Shown: in pieces, positions 9,050-21,900 of the stretch
How the letters are laid out: the number at the start of each line of letters is the position of its first letter
Position numbering within the stretch: the stretch's first letter is position 1
Assembly: GCF_020921035.1 (NCBI RefSeq)
Contig: NC_063156.1
Location: 3,286,001 to 3,350,000, forward strand
Source: Rhodamnia argentea
Lineage: Eukaryota; Streptophyta; Magnoliopsida; Myrtales; Myrtaceae
Length of the DNA: 64,000 nucleotides
Reading direction: 5' to 3'
Program-made: the position numbers and the translations under genes
Notes under the pieces: generated by a model
What the model was told of the DNA's origin: nothing
Database searches by the model: none
Seen by the model: the letters and a program-made list of their open reading frames with translations, nothing else

Positions 9050-10915
9050 TCAACAAGGGAGGATGGAACTTGGACTGACAATGCCCAAGTGACTAGTTCC
9101 ACTTCAACAGCTAGTGCAATAACTTAAGAAGATTCTCATCCTTTGCATTCCAGTACTAACATTACACAAGCATAGACACGTATTGAATGATGTTTTATGC
9201 GTACCTCCCCCTTTCATTACCACGGATTGTATATGTTTACCGTTATCATATTAAATGACTATGTTTATTGTTATCATATTAAAGATATCATTAATCATAC
9301 TTTGGACTTTCGGAGCGAGTTCAGGTTTCGTAGTCTTTACTTCAAAACTAATTAGCACGCAGCCTGCGATTCGCGTAGCTTCATGGCTCTCCAATCGCTA
9401 TATACACATGGCTTCGTTGCGCACCAATTATTGCTTCGATTAATGTCGAAAAATGATGGATGTAGAGATGATAAGATCTTCGAACAGATGATAAACAACT
9501 TCGGTTTAGAGGAATTAAGGAGGGGTGGGGGAATGCGACACATACACCTACACAATAGATGGTGGAGACTCTCATTAACCTTTTTATGCCATCGAAAATT
9601 AGTTTAAAACTAAATCAACGACTAGTGGGAGACATCAGAAGATGATTCTTCCGTTAATACCAGTAATAAATGAGTCTAAGTTCATTATTATTTCTTTAAT
9701 CGGGTTGCTAAGAAATTAAGTGGTAAATGTGCATTTGAGAATGATATAAGTTTTGCGTTTCAGATTCACTATCTAAGCTATGGCGTCTGCAGGAAACTTA
9801 ATTAGCAAGGAAGATATATGTCATTCTTGTTAAAACTAGATCTGAGTATTACACTAGATTTTAAATTCATCTGCGATGCGGATGAGTATTGTCAAATTCA
9901 GTTTTCAGCATCGTGTCATGCCAAAGATAAATTTCGGCTCACTTAAGTGCCAACTTTTTTTTTTTTCTGAAAAACGATCACTTAAGTGCAAATTTTATAT
10001 GAAAAATGACCACTTAAGTGGCAACTCCGATCTACTTAGCTGAAAATCCTACGTGGTATTTGTTATTAATAAATTAAGTCTATATGACTCATTGAAGGAT
10101 CCAATCAATAGTAAAAAAAAACGTTCGAAATTAAAATATATATTGAAAATAATTAGGCTAAAATTTTTTTAAAAAAAAGTGACAAAAAAGGAGAGTTTTT
10201 CCTCTAATTTGGTAATTAAGTGAGTCGACGAAAAAATTTGGTATTACAGCAAGCGGAGTATGTAAATTTGGGCACTTTTGATATCCTTTTGCCCAAATGC
10301 TTCCTACAATCATTATTAAGCAATATATCCCTCTTTGAACGAACCGCGAATAGGCAAGGGCACACAAAATCCCATTTTGATCATGAATGTGAGATATTAC
10401 AAGTTTTTTATTGATTTAATTTCTGAGGTTTTAAGGTTGACTTTTTCCAATTGGCTCCTTAACGGGAAGCTCAATCATCATACGATTTTCATGTAAATAT
10501 TGCTGTGAATTTAATTTTGCCATTTTTAAAAATGACATTCATGCACTTTTTATTTAAGGAGTGAGGAAAGAGAATCGAATGGCGAGTCGCATCATTTTTA
10601 CGATTTCACTGCTTTTTACTTGGCCGGATACGATATAACAAAAAGGTTAGGGGACCAAATCCGAAATAATAGAAAGGTCGTGTCCTTGGATGCAAATGTC
10701 GCCTCGCTATTGCTTCCTTCCGCTCGTCTCTTTGCTTTAGCGAGGGAGGTCGCTTCTAGACCCGAACCCGGTGAACCAAAAAAGGCTCATCACATTCTGA
10801 TTCTGATTCTTGTTTAGCGGTCTCTCTTGTGATCTTATCGAGATCTCTCTCGTCTTTTCTAGATTCCATCACCATTCTCTTTTCTTGGGCGATAGCTTCT
10901 CGAGTCGCAGTCCCA
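9050..10915. other. intergenic region between kinase and GEM-like genes
   Basis: No gene was found. It holds a short direct duplication (GTTATCATATTAAA, about 9242 and 9270), a block with three copies of a 10-bp palindrome (9940-10020), and AT-rich sequence to about 10560. From about 10800 it becomes CT-rich and is likely the 5' leader of the GEM-like gene. Confidence 0.5.
9940..10020. repeat. three copies of the palindrome CACTTAAGTG
   Basis: The perfect 10-bp palindrome occurs at 9940-9949, 9979-9988 and 10011-10020, embedded in similar flanks (AAAACGATCACTTAAGTGCA, GACCACTTAAGTGGCAAC). The surroundings resemble a small dispersed element, with the downstream CTACGTGGTATTTG continuing it. 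No target duplication was recognised. Confidence 0.6.
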
Positions 10916-13124
10916 ATGGACACTTGCGTGAAGAAGAAGGCGATGAGCAGCGGAGGCGAACCGGAGGCGGCGCGGTGCGGCACGTGCGTGGTGGGGACGC
11001 CGGTCGAGCCGCGGGCGCATCCCGCCAACCAGCACGCCGCCACGTGGGTCGCCGGCGAGGCTCGCCCCGCGGGCTCTCACTCCGGCTACTTGAATGCCAC
11101 CCCGAGCGGCTCGGCCTCCGGCTTCGTCAACCTCAACCAAAGCGGCGGCGAGAATCCGTACGTCCACGTCGCTCCGGCGAATGGCTCCGCGCCGTCTGGC
11201 AGGAGTGAGTCTATCGAGGGCGTTTTTTTCGCGTCTGTAGTTTTGTTATGGTTGATGATTAGGCTTTCAGGATGGTGTTGATGAGGCCGACGCTTTGCTG
11301 GTGTTTGCAGGGCCGATGAACAAGCTATGCGACGCGTTGAACCGGTGTGGGAAGAGGTTCGAAGATGCCACGCGAAAAGCAGAGTCGCTCGCGGATAATG
11401 TCTGGCATCACCGTGAGTTTTCTATACACTTTTTCTCTCGGTAAACATGTCAATATAATCTGATAGAAACGTTTTGGATTTATAAGTGGAGACGCAGAAA
11501 GATTGCTTGCTTGCATATATTTCTTCTCTGTTTCTGCAATCTATGAATGCTAACGAAGCAATTATTCAGTCCAAACAGTTTGGCTCTTTGCTCTTAGTTG
11601 CGTCGTTTGTTCAGCATGGTGGCCTCACAACGTTGCCGTCCTGTTTCTTTGGAATGCATTTCAAACATCAGTCATTGGCTTATTTTGCAACTACCATAGG
11701 AACAAAGATACATGCTTTTATATACTGTGCATATAATTCGTCAATCAGCAGTTGAGTGGATCAAGTCCCATGATTATTTATCTAGAGGAGACTCAACTTT
11801 AATGTGCAGTGCGATCTTGGGTGCTTGTTCTTTCGGCAATCTATGTCAATTTGGTCTATAACAAATTGCCGAATAAGTAACAGGGTACTTCCATGGAGCA
11901 CGTGGCTAGTATTCCATCATATTCTGAGGCTATCAGGACCCCTTGGGTTCTTTGTGGGACTGAACATTGGACTGGATAGTTTATCATCTCTTGCCCTACA
12001 TCTTTTCTGTGTAAAGAAGAAAAATTAGCTTTTGTCCTGTAAGAGGAAGCCCCGCAGCAGTTGGATAAGCTTGTCTCTGGCCTTTTGTCCGATTTTAGTA
12101 TATTTGTGAGAGACAAAGCCCGTAATCTCTTTCATTCTTGTCTCCTCACGGTTTGTAATCGATTGAAGTGTGATGTCAAGAACTCCCTACTCTTGCCTGA
12201 CCTAGAATAATTGGTAATTGTGCTATGTTTGTGTTGAAACAGTTAGAACTAGCCCCAGCATCACAGACGCAGCAATGGCTCGACTTGCTCAGGGGACAAA
12301 AGTGCTCACTGAGGGGGGACATGAAAAGGTATTTCACCACACGTTTGAGATACTGCCAGGAGAGAAGCTCCTGAAGGCATATGCTTGCTATCTATCCACT
12401 TCCACCGGGCCTGTCATTGGGACACTGTATTTGTCAAACAAGAGACTGGCCTTCTGTAGTGATAACCCTCTTTGCCAGTACTCTCCCTCAGGGCAGCAAC
12501 AGTGGATGTATTACAAGGTAACCTGTTCCAATCTTCCTGCAATTGCATTTAATCTGGATTGCCATTTCAAATTGTTAAGCACTGCGCCTTTGTCGGATTC
12601 ATGATCAGTTTTTGATGCATTACAGAATTCGTAGTCTGAGTTATTGTCATTTCCCCTCTCGTGACTACCCCGAGTTATTATTATCGTTTCCCCTCTTGGG
12701 CGAACCTTCGCTGGAAAGAACCTTCATTTTACTCATCGACTGTATTACTTCACTGAACCTTGGATCATTTTTTTTTTTTGTCATTCTTTTCTTATCTAAG
12801 CATGAAGTATCCGAATGTAGTGAAACGTACTGTGGGAAAAGTTTGTCAAGCTCTGCTGAGCTTCACTCTCCAACCATCAGTTTTTAAAGTGCTTCATCCT
12901 GATTGACTGTCTAGGTGGTTCTGTTGCTGGATCAGTTGAGCACTGTTAGTCCTTCTTCAAACAGGTTGAATCCTTCCGAAAAGTACATCCAGGTCGTTAC
13001 GCGGGATGGTTATGAATTCTGGTTCATGGGTTTTATATCGTACGATAAGGCTCTGAGGAACATAAATGAGGCTTTACAGCACTATCGTGACGATAACATG
13101 GGTGGAAGGATCCAAGTACAATAA
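10916..13124 (+). CDS. GEM-like GRAM-domain protein (ABA-responsive type)
   Basis: Four exons join in phase: 10916-11204, 11311-11412, 12243-12517 and 12915-13124, encoding 291 residues. The first 90 residues are Pro/Gly/Ser-rich and low complexity. Residues 97-130 match the family's pre-GRAM helix ([20 protein letters not shown], then [11 protein letters not shown]). The GRAM domain follows at about 160-240 ([20 protein letters not shown], then [18 protein letters not shown]). The C-terminus holds [20 protein letters not shown]. Total length matches family members such as GEM-like protein 4/5 and FIP1-type proteins. GRAM domains bind membrane lipids or partner proteins; GEM itself affects epidermal cell division, and several relatives respond to ABA. 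The ATG at 10916 is the first Met giving the MDTCVKKK start and lies just after a CT-rich leader. Confidence 0.85.
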
Positions 13125-14169
13125 CTCGCCAGATTGGGGAGGAGATATCCGACTGCTATGGATACCCAATGTCTAATGTTTTACTTTCCAATGCAAAATA
13201 ACATACGATAAAGCTTTCATCGTCCCAAAAAGGATCCCTAAAGCTTTCTTGAATCCTGCTCTTGTTAGACACGCCTGAATGACTATGGCCAGTCATTTCC
13301 GGTACCCATAAATGCCGATGGGCTGAGAAATGTCGGGAGTGACCAATGCATGCATTGGAAGCTTCTTGTTTTAGTGTTATTTTGGCATTGATTTGTAGAT
13401 AGTCATATGTTGTATCGCTGGCTGCTGTATGCAATCTCTCTTGCCTTGTAGAAATGGGACTTCAACAGTAACATTTCCTTTTAACACGGTTGCAGCAGGT
13501 AATTATATTCTTTGAAGCAGCTATCGGAGCTCGTTTCTTCCATTTTCCCTTTGATTAATTGGGTTGTTCAGTTATGGCAGCTGGCTTCTGACAGCACTAT
13601 AGCTGATAATGACAATTATAGTCTGAATCACGTTTTGCAAGAAATGCTTAACCCGACATCATCTAATCGCTGAAGGGGAAGCATTGTGTTGCAGCAAACT
13701 TCTATTTAGTTGAGCGATGACTACGGCCCGTGAGTCCATGACTAGTCATTTTTTCTTGCTATGCTAAGTGCGAGGTTGCCGAAACGAACACGGCCCTTGA
13801 TTACAAAGTCGCGCGGGACGCTATTTTCTACGCAGGAGACGGAGAATCCACAGGCATATCCCAATCATCAATGGGTGCTTAGTTTTGTGCTTTTCATGTG
13901 GTAGCCAACAACCAAAATGCCGAAAGCTTTAATTGTTCAAAAAGTCTTAAATCTTTGGCGGGCCTGACAATTCAATCTTGAACTTTTTAATTTTGACAAT
14001 TTAGTTAAAACCATTTTGACAACTTGTCGGTTTAGTCATAAATGTTTTGACGATTTGTCAAAGCGGAAAGAGGAGAAAAAGTTGGAGGAAAATGCTCAAA
14101 ACTAATCTAGTCGGTGGCTGTGTAAAATACGATATCATGCGCTAATAGTTTAGCCATAAAAGCTTATAA

Positions 14170-14200
<31 letters not shown>

Positions 14201-14235
14201 TGTCGTGTGCTTTATGGTGATCATTTTATATAAGA

Positions 14236-14239
<4 letters not shown>

Positions 14240-14288
<49 letters not shown>
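14240..14288. repeat. (CT)n microsatellite
   Basis: An uninterrupted run of about 24 CT dinucleotides is followed by a poly-T run (about 14298-14321). Confidence 0.95.
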
Positions 14289-14290
<2 letters not shown>

Positions 14291-14679
14291 GCTTGGTTTT
14301 TTTTTTTTTTTTTTTTTTTTGGCGTGTTCTGATGGTCTGAGCTCCGTCCAATGTAGACTTGTAAACTACGTGCTCGTTAAGCGTCGGGTCGGCTCATTTG
14401 CTTCGTCACGGGGACAGGGATTGATGTTCTCGTTTCTTGCATGTCCTATTCTTGATAGGATTAGGACCCCGTAGGGTCACGCTGTAGATGCATTCGAACC
14501 GCATAAAAGAATATTAGTTCCTGTAGCCTGTCCGTTTTCCATGTAATGGCGCGCCTTATTATATAAATGTTTTCCTGCTAGCGAGGCAGAATCGGGCTCC
14601 CGAGATAGACCAACTTATTTAAATATCCTTTCCCATGCCAAAGAATTGATTTGCCTCGGAGAACATGTTAATCCATGAC

Positions 14680-14820
14680 AGCCCATCATATCATATCCCG
14701 TGTTTTCACTCCGCATTTCTCTATTTCTTTCCGCATCCGGTTCCGCTGTTGCCTGTCGCATTAGTCGCCCCTAAAGAGAAATACAAGGGATTATTTTCTT
14801 GTTTTGCCTTTTCATGCGCT
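14680..14820. repeat. diverged direct repeat, copy 1
   Basis: ACAGCCCATCATATCATATCCC through TTTCACTCCGCATTTCTC and TTAGTCGCCCCTAAAGAG aligns by eye, with many substitutions, to 16222-16368 (ACAGCCCTTCATGTCATATC through TTTCGCTCTGTATTTCGCC and TTAATCGTCCTAAGAGG). The copies flank the solo LTR at 15170-15900. Confidence 0.55.
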
Positions 14821-15082
14821 GCGTAACGCCCTAGATTTAACGCACTACGGTATCATCGGCTTTGTCCTGTCCCATATCGAGTCTCACGATTTTTTCCTTT
14901 GACGCACAGGTGAGCACCTCCCTAGGAAGCCACTACCGGTCCCCGATCCTTCTGGTCTTATACCAACATGTTAGTTTGGGCTATATGGAATTGCTCTCAT
15001 TTAAGCACGCTAAACGTTGGAGTTTCAAAGCTAATCGTTGCTGTTACGTCAAAAGGTGTATTTGTGACTTAATTCCAACTTT

Positions 15083-15086
<4 letters not shown>

Positions 15087-15112
<26 letters not shown>
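15087..15112. repeat. (TA)n microsatellite
   Basis: A run of about 13 TA dinucleotides just upstream of the solo LTR. Confidence 0.95.
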
Positions 15113-15113
<1 letters not shown>

Positions 15114-15169
15114 TCCAGATTCGCTCTCCTCCTATTCGATGCATGGTTCTGTTCATTCATGTCCCATTC

Positions 15170-15900
15170 TGTTGAAATATAACGCGCGGAAACCGACCCG
15201 GATCTTGCAAATAAATCAATGCGATAAGCACGGAAAAATTAACGAGGAACGATAAAGGACACCAGAGATTACGTGGTTCGGTCCGAATATCGGTACCTAC
15301 ATCTACGGGAGAGCCAGCAAGAACAATCCACTATAATCGGAGAATCGGAATTACAATCGCTCAATATGCTCGTGTTTCCCGCACCTAGACTTAATTGGAT
15401 ATAATAAACTCACGAACAAATCTTCTCTCTTCAGACTTCTTCGCGCGACCAGAAGAACCTCTCCATCTGCTCGCCCTTTTCTACGAAGGTGTCTGTGCGC
15501 GGCACGTCACTATTTTTTTTGTCGTGCGGCTCATCTCTCTGGGAAAAAGGATTCCTCTTCCCTTTTACGGATATGGCAGGCGTAAGAAAACCAAGGAAGC
15601 AAAACCCTTGCTTTTTACTTTCCTCCTCACTGTTGGGGCCCACAAGCTTTCTTTGTACGACCAAAAAAAGGAGAGTCACAATTCTTCTCAAAGTCTGACC
15701 ATGCATTTAAATATAATAAAATAAGTGAAACCCCTTTTGTCTTGTAGTGGCTAACATTCTTTTTCTCGTGTAGTCGCTCAAGATGCCCATCTGCAGTGGA
15801 ACTTATCCAGTGCACGAGGTGATTCTTCTTCCAACGGAAACAAATCTCCGCGCATATAAAATCTAATCCCAATTCGAATTCTCAAATTTATTTCGTAACA
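15170..15900 (+). mobile_element. solo LTR, probably Ty1/copia
   Basis: The 731-bp block begins TGTTGAAATATAACGCGCGG and ends TTTATTTCGTAACA, so it has TG...CA ends. It is flanked by CATTC (15165-15169) and GATTC (15901-15905), a 5-bp target duplication with one mismatch. The inner motif GATTACGTGGTTCGGTCC, followed by CTACATCTACGGGAGAGC, is a signature I associate with plant copia-type LTRs. No primer-binding site, polypurine tract or internal region adjoins, so it appears to be a solo LTR left by recombination. Confidence 0.6.
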
Positions 15901-18570
15901 GATTCGAAACGGTTAAGAAAAACTCGAGACATAATTTAACACATTCGCTATCCTAGAAGCCCGTTAAGAGCCGCTCTTTATCCAAACTCTCTGGGCGCGG
16001 CGACCACTCTCTGCCCTTATCGCATCGAGTCGTCACAAGCCGATACTACTTGCCCTCACCCAGTTATGTCAATAAGTTCTAGCAATAAACAAAACGATAG
16101 TCTCATACCAATTTCTTTTCGAGCAGGGTGATAGAAATTCCATTTAATTTAGGTAAATCTCGGTTCAAGCGTTTGATCATATCATCTTACTAAAGGAGGA
16201 GGAGAATAATGTGTTGATCTGTAACAGCCCTTCATGTCATATCCCATGCTTTCGCTCTGTATTTCGCCGTTTCTTCCCGTGCCCCCGTCCGATGTTGTTG
16301 GTCACGTTAATCGTCCTAAGAGGAAAAATAAGATTTTCTTTTTTTTTTCCATTTTCGCCTTATGTGCGTAGGCACTATTATACTACATAGTTATCTCAGA
16401 AAATTCTAGCGATCGATAACGAAGGATTATAAAGTATCTTTTGGACCAACAAATCTCTCAGCCGGTAAGTGACCCTTTCGGAAAACGATCAGTGCCAATC
16501 AAATGAACACAGAGAATCCTCTTCTCAAAGCGTTTTAATTAAAAGACCCGGTGACGCAAAAGGCGCACTAATCAGAACCCCATCTCTTGAAAAATGTTCC
16601 TTTCGAGTGTGAAAATCGATTTGACATGGTGCTCGTGATGTCAACTTCGGAGACCCATAAACGAGAAGAAGCAAAGTCAAACTAAGTAAGACAGATGTCA
16701 TTCACCAATTACGGCCAAGGAGTCATCTGGCAGCATCAAATGCAAAAATCCATCTCTGGGATTAATTGCTTTTGACCCCCATTAATGTTAACCCAATCTC
16801 CTTTTGACTCATTTATAAACACGCCCGATTCGCGCGTCTCAGCCGGAGCTCCGTTACCTTACGAGGACGTGCAGCCGGATCGATCCCGCCTGGGAATCGG
16901 AATCGGATCGCCATAGAAACCGATCGATTTCTCTCTCGCTCGTTTAAGCCTCGCAATCCTCGTTCCGTTCCGACTCGCCTTCGCCGGCTCGTAAAAAATG
17001 AAACAAGAGAAAAACAGATCATCGGCCCAAGAACCGATAACCAGTTTTAAAAGGAAAGATTTCAGATGTCAGGAAATGAAATTCACCTGTCTGAGAACCG
17101 ATCATTTCCACCGTCCACGAAGTAAGAAGGCCCCGCCTGTAAAGTCCACTTTGATAATTGCATTTTTATCACATGGGTCTTTCATGTGCGAGCAACACGT
17201 CAGGAGCTTCCTAATGATTTTTCTTTGTTTCTTTTTCTTTTTTTTTTTTTTTTGTAAAGAGGGTTGGGAAACCACGTTTCTGGCGTGGCAATTTGGTAAA
17301 AACAAACTAAAATTCCACGTCATCTCGAGGAAGGCGTGAGCAAGAACGAGAGCGTGGGGCCGAAGTTATCCGTTTCCCAGGTCCCAGAGAGTTACGTGGC
17401 GGCTTGTGATTGGCTGTTGGGCATCCGCCAGGCTTTCGCGCAGAATATCCGCTGCTCCCCATCCCCGTTTCTTCTCCAAAAAAAAAAAAATTAATTAATT
17501 AATTAATAAAAGAAGAATAAAACGAATATTCTTTTCTTTCATTTTAATAGAAAGGGCCAAAAAAGGGAGTAATGCCAGCTGTGAAAGGCAAAATGTAGAG
17601 CTCAACCCATATCGCTCTCTTTTCCATATTTATGTAAAAGGTAAAAAAAAATCTTTCAAACAAAAAAAGAAAAAATCCAAGAAAGATTACAAGACAACCT
17701 CACCCATTTTCAAGAGGATTTGTTACCGTACATGATGGTTTCCCATCCCTAAATGAACGATGAATCATAATGACGATGATCGGGGATAATCCCTCGCATC
17801 TTGCGAAATTTCGTCTTTCGAGATGTTAAGATTTGATGTACCCTTTTTTTTTCCCCTCGAAAAGAGCTCGGGTGTCCGAGAGTCTTTTCTCTCTTTACTC
17901 GCTCAAGACTTTTTCATCACCCCCCCCCTTCCTCTTTTACGGATTTGCAAAGCAAAAAGATAGAGAAAAAAAAGACTTGATTTTCCTTCTGTTGCTTAAG
18001 TTTTAGAGTCTCGCTCCCAAAGAAGAAGAATGTAAAAGGGGAACACGATCGATCTCTAAAGAAATCATGAGAAAGAAAACTCACACAAAGAGGCCTACCT
18101 TCTCGGAATGCGTTCATATAAATACGAAATTTCTCGACGTAGCGATCGGATTGCTCGATGCAAAAAATTACTAAAAAATACTGACCAACATTATCGATAA
18201 AAATGTTTTTTTATATTTATTGCATTGCAATAATTATGCACTTGAAATGCGACTATTCTTCTTTTTCATATATCTGTTTCTTCTTCTTCTTCTTCTTCTT
18301 TTTAAAAAAAAAAGATATATCTGTTTCTTAGTCATTTCACACGCAATTCACGTTCTTATGTTTAACCAAAAAAGGAAAAGAAAAAAAGAAAAAAAAAATG
18401 TTCTCATGTTAGCGCACTTGATAGGAACTCCAGCCACGCCGAATCATAAAGTAAACCCCACGCCCCTCCCCCCCCAACACAACAAACAAACCCAAACCAA
18501 AAAAAAAAGGAAAAAGGAAAAAGAAAAAGGAGAAACGGGAGAGATAAAAACCCAGAGGCTCTTGCTTCAT
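15901..18570. other. intergenic region upstream of the Paladin-like gene
   Basis: No gene is supported. It contains repeat copy 2 (16222-16368), a TTAA microsatellite (17489-17509) and several poly-A/T runs. Around 17310-17400, CCACGTCATCT and GTTACGTGGCGGC are ACGT-core motifs of the kind bound by bZIP factors, but they are far from the downstream gene. Confidence 0.45.
16222..16368. repeat. diverged direct repeat, copy 2
   Basis: This is the partner of 14680-14820, in the same orientation and downstream of the solo LTR. Its internal poly-T run is longer. Confidence 0.5.
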
Positions 18571-18984
18571 CAATGTACGCACAATCACAATCACAATCAC
18601 GCTCCCCTCCTCGTTTCGTCTCCTCCTCCTTCTCTCTGCAATTCTCGTGTCTCTGCTCTCCGCTCATTCCATTTCTCTTCCTGTTTGTCGCTCCTCCTCC
18701 GACTCCACTCTCCTCCCATTCCCGCCCACTTCCTCTGCTTCCGCTTCTCTCGCTCTCTTTCCCTCTCTCTCTCTTCGCGTCTCGTCAATCGGCATTTGGA
18801 CTGAGGTTTTACGAGGCCGCCCCCCCGTCTGCGAGAGTCGCTCCTTCGAGCTTTGCGCCAATACTGATCGACGGCGACGGACAAGCGTGACGGAGCGAGG
18901 GTTTTTTTTTTCTTTTTTCCTGAGCGCGTGGCTGCGTGTCTGAGCGGAAATCGTAAGCTGCCTCTCTGGAGTGTTAAATGAGCC
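18571..18984 (+). promoter_or_regulatory. pyrimidine-rich probable 5' leader of the Paladin-like gene
   Basis: Dense CTC/TTC/TCT sequence from about 18600 to 18785 is followed by a G+C-richer stretch up to the ATG at 18985. CT-rich tracts of this sort are usual around plant transcription starts. No TATA box was found, which fits a housekeeping promoter. The open frames on both strands here are compositional. Confidence 0.45.
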
Positions 18985-21900
18985 ATGTCGATGCCGAAGG
19001 AGCCCGAGCTGGTTATGAAGCTGCGGGGAGGCTCGGTGCTTGGGAAGAAGACGATTCTCAAGAGCGATCACTTCCCCGGTTGCCAGAACAAGCGCTTGTC
19101 CCCGCAGATCGACGGCGCTCCTAATTATCGTCAGGTTTCGAGGCCCTTTCCTTCGCTACTCATCTTGCGTTTGAAACATCTGCCTTTTTGTTGATACGAT
19201 AAATGTCGGTGCGGCTGCGCTTCATGCATGTGTGGATTACTGATTGCTCTTTTCTCTGCTGGGTTGATAGTTTTCGAGTAGGCGGCGATCGTATTACTTG
19301 CTGTTACTTTATGTCGGGGAGAATTTGTTTCTAGTAGCTAGCTGGAATGTTTTTATGTTCATCGGAGAGGAATGTGGTTCGTGTAATGCCTTTATAAGTT
19401 GATTGCCTGACGCGCCCCACTAATTTCGCAAGGTTTTATGAAGTTATGGACTGATTGATTCTCCTCTTTGTTGCCAATTTGGAATGTCTATCTTGTCATT
19501 AGTTTTCTGAGGTTGTGCAGTGGCTTTTTACTGGATATGAATGACTTCTGTAGCGTAGGTAGGGGTTGACTGGATTGTCTGTTACGTAGAGCTCTATGTT
19601 TAACTTGTCCATTGGTGGTTTTGTCAATTGCCCGTGCACTGTAATTAATGTGACTAGTAGTGCCTAATTTGTATCATGTTCTCATCTGCTGGGGACTTTG
19701 CACAGGCTGATTCGTTGCATGTCCATGGTGTTGCTATTCCAACCATTCATGGAATAAGGAATGTCCTTAAGCATATCGGTGCCCAAATTGATGGGAAGGG
19801 AGTTAAAGTTCTCTGGATTAATCTGCGTGAGGAACCGGTAAATGCATCTAATGAGACCAAAGCATTCAAATTAATGTACTGTTTTGTGCCTACTACTTAT
19901 TTTTTCTTTGAGTTGTGTCAACTCCGTTGTATTGGACCGTTGTGTCTTCTTTATGAGTTGCATCTATCTAGAAGTTTCTTTTAACTGTCTTTTCCCCTAA
20001 GCAGCCTCGGTTTCTCTCTTAAATAAATAAGAGCAATCTAAAGGGTTGAGCAAAATTTTGATTGATGATGTCATGTACTTGCTACGCATTGCGTTTGACC
20101 CGTTGTTTCCCTCCATTTTGCCTTTTAGCTAGAGAATCTGAAAATATTGGAGGGACAAACAAGCATTAATTTTGTCCATGGAGTTCATATCCTCCTTAAT
20201 TGCATTACCACATGGCAGGATGTTTCCCACTTATGGCTTCTTTTGTCCGTGTCCTTTTTTGTCCAAAAACTAGTGGAAAGAATGAAATTCAAATGCATTC
20301 ATGATCCGTTGGACGATAATTGAGTGGTTGATACTTTCTTAAATCTTTATTAGTTGGACCCCACAAGGGAGACAGTTGTCCGTTGCATGTTTTTTGCAAG
20401 AAGCAGAATCCCCGTATTTGTGAAGCTTATCTGTTTTCTTTGCCTTTTGAACAGGTCATATACATTAACGGACGACCCTTTGTTTTGCGTGATGAGGAAA
20501 AGCCCCTTTCCAACCTTGAATTGACGGTATGTTACACTGCCAAGATCACACCATTCTCAATTAGGTTCTTTATCTTTACTGCATGATCAAATGATTGATG
20601 TGCATGTTGGTTTTGCCATTATTCTGTTGGCTTTGTCATTGTTGTCGTTGCTTCATATGGCGAGAGATTTACTTACATATGTGGAAAGATGAGGAAGCTG
20701 TGAGTCCCAATTACTCTAGAGCTCATATTTAGGCAATCAAGTTGTTGAATTGATTGGATATTTTTTCTTCTGACCTGATTTATCTTAGATTTTATCCTTA
20801 AATATTCTAAATCCTTGTTTATCTTTTAAGAATGTATTGATGTCACGGCTTTTGTAGCAATATTCTGATTCATGTTTTGCTTTTATACCTGTCCATCTGA
20901 ATCTTATTAGGGAATCAACAGGGATAGGGTTGAACAAATGGAGGAAAGACTGAAAGAAGATATCATGATGGAAGCAGCAAGGTATGTACTCTCTCGTCAT
21001 AGCACCATACGTCAATTTTAGTATTCAGCGGTTTCCTTGACAGTACAATCAGTTGATAATTTCGGTAATAGCATAATGTTATTGCGCATTTTGACTTAGC
21101 AGATATGGAAATAAAATCCTTGTCACTGATGAACTGCCAGACTATCAGATCGTGGACCAATGGGAACCTGTGTCTCATGATTCTGTGAAGACCCCACTCG
21201 AGGTATCATGCTCATATCAGACTTATTGCTAGAGGACAATAAGTGCTTCCATTTTCATCTTTATGTTCTCACTGTTATATCTTTGACACAGGTGTACCAG
21301 GAATTGCAAGTTGAAAGGTACCTTGTGGACTACGAACGAGTTCCCTTAACTGATGAAAAGGCTCCAGAGGAACAAGATGTCGACGATTTGGTAAGTAAAG
21401 ATGTTTTAAATTTTGTTTGCTTCATTGGATGAACTCCCTACTGTCTAATGAGTACAAGTGGTTACTATATTATACCCGGTGGATTCATGGAAGTTTTTCT
21501 CTATTTCCTATTTCAAGTGATGGGAAGGGAGGACATCTTTCAAAATATAACGGAATAATTGCATGTGGTTTACATGGCTGAGCTTTGCGAAGATTAGCGA
21601 GACAGCTTATGTTTTAGTCAATGGAGTATCGAATCTTCTCAGAGCCTCCTCATTATGTTCGCTTCCATACTGTCTCTGAGTTGTCAATTCAGTGCATGCA
21701 TATGTTTGAGATCTTGTAATATTTACCGGTTCTTCTCTCTAGGTCTTTCAAATTTATGTAAGGCTAGAAAGTGAGAGATTATAATAACTTCCTGCTAGAT
21801 GGATAATTGTTTGGGACATAGTTTCTTCACTCAGTGAAGCAAACGGGCATATATGATTGCGAAAACACTATTATGTGGTGCCTGCGCATGTTTTCAGTGA

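Larger units (their letters stand above)
13125..15169. other. intergenic, repeats and microsatellites
   Basis: The first 300 bp probably contain the 3' UTR of the GEM-like gene. Beyond it, 13930-14060 carries TTTAGTC/CTTTTTAATT-type sequence typical of short dispersed TIR elements. There are GAA (14173-14190), CT (14240-14288) and TA (15087-15112) microsatellites. The block 14680-14820 is repeated in diverged form at 16222-16368. No coding sequence is supported. Confidence 0.5.

Noticed and set aside
18220..19071. Ser/Leu-rich and Arg/Glu-rich frames of 100-190 codons near the Paladin-like start
   Set aside because: They mirror a CT-rich leader; the supported coding start is 18985, from which the family sequence begins.
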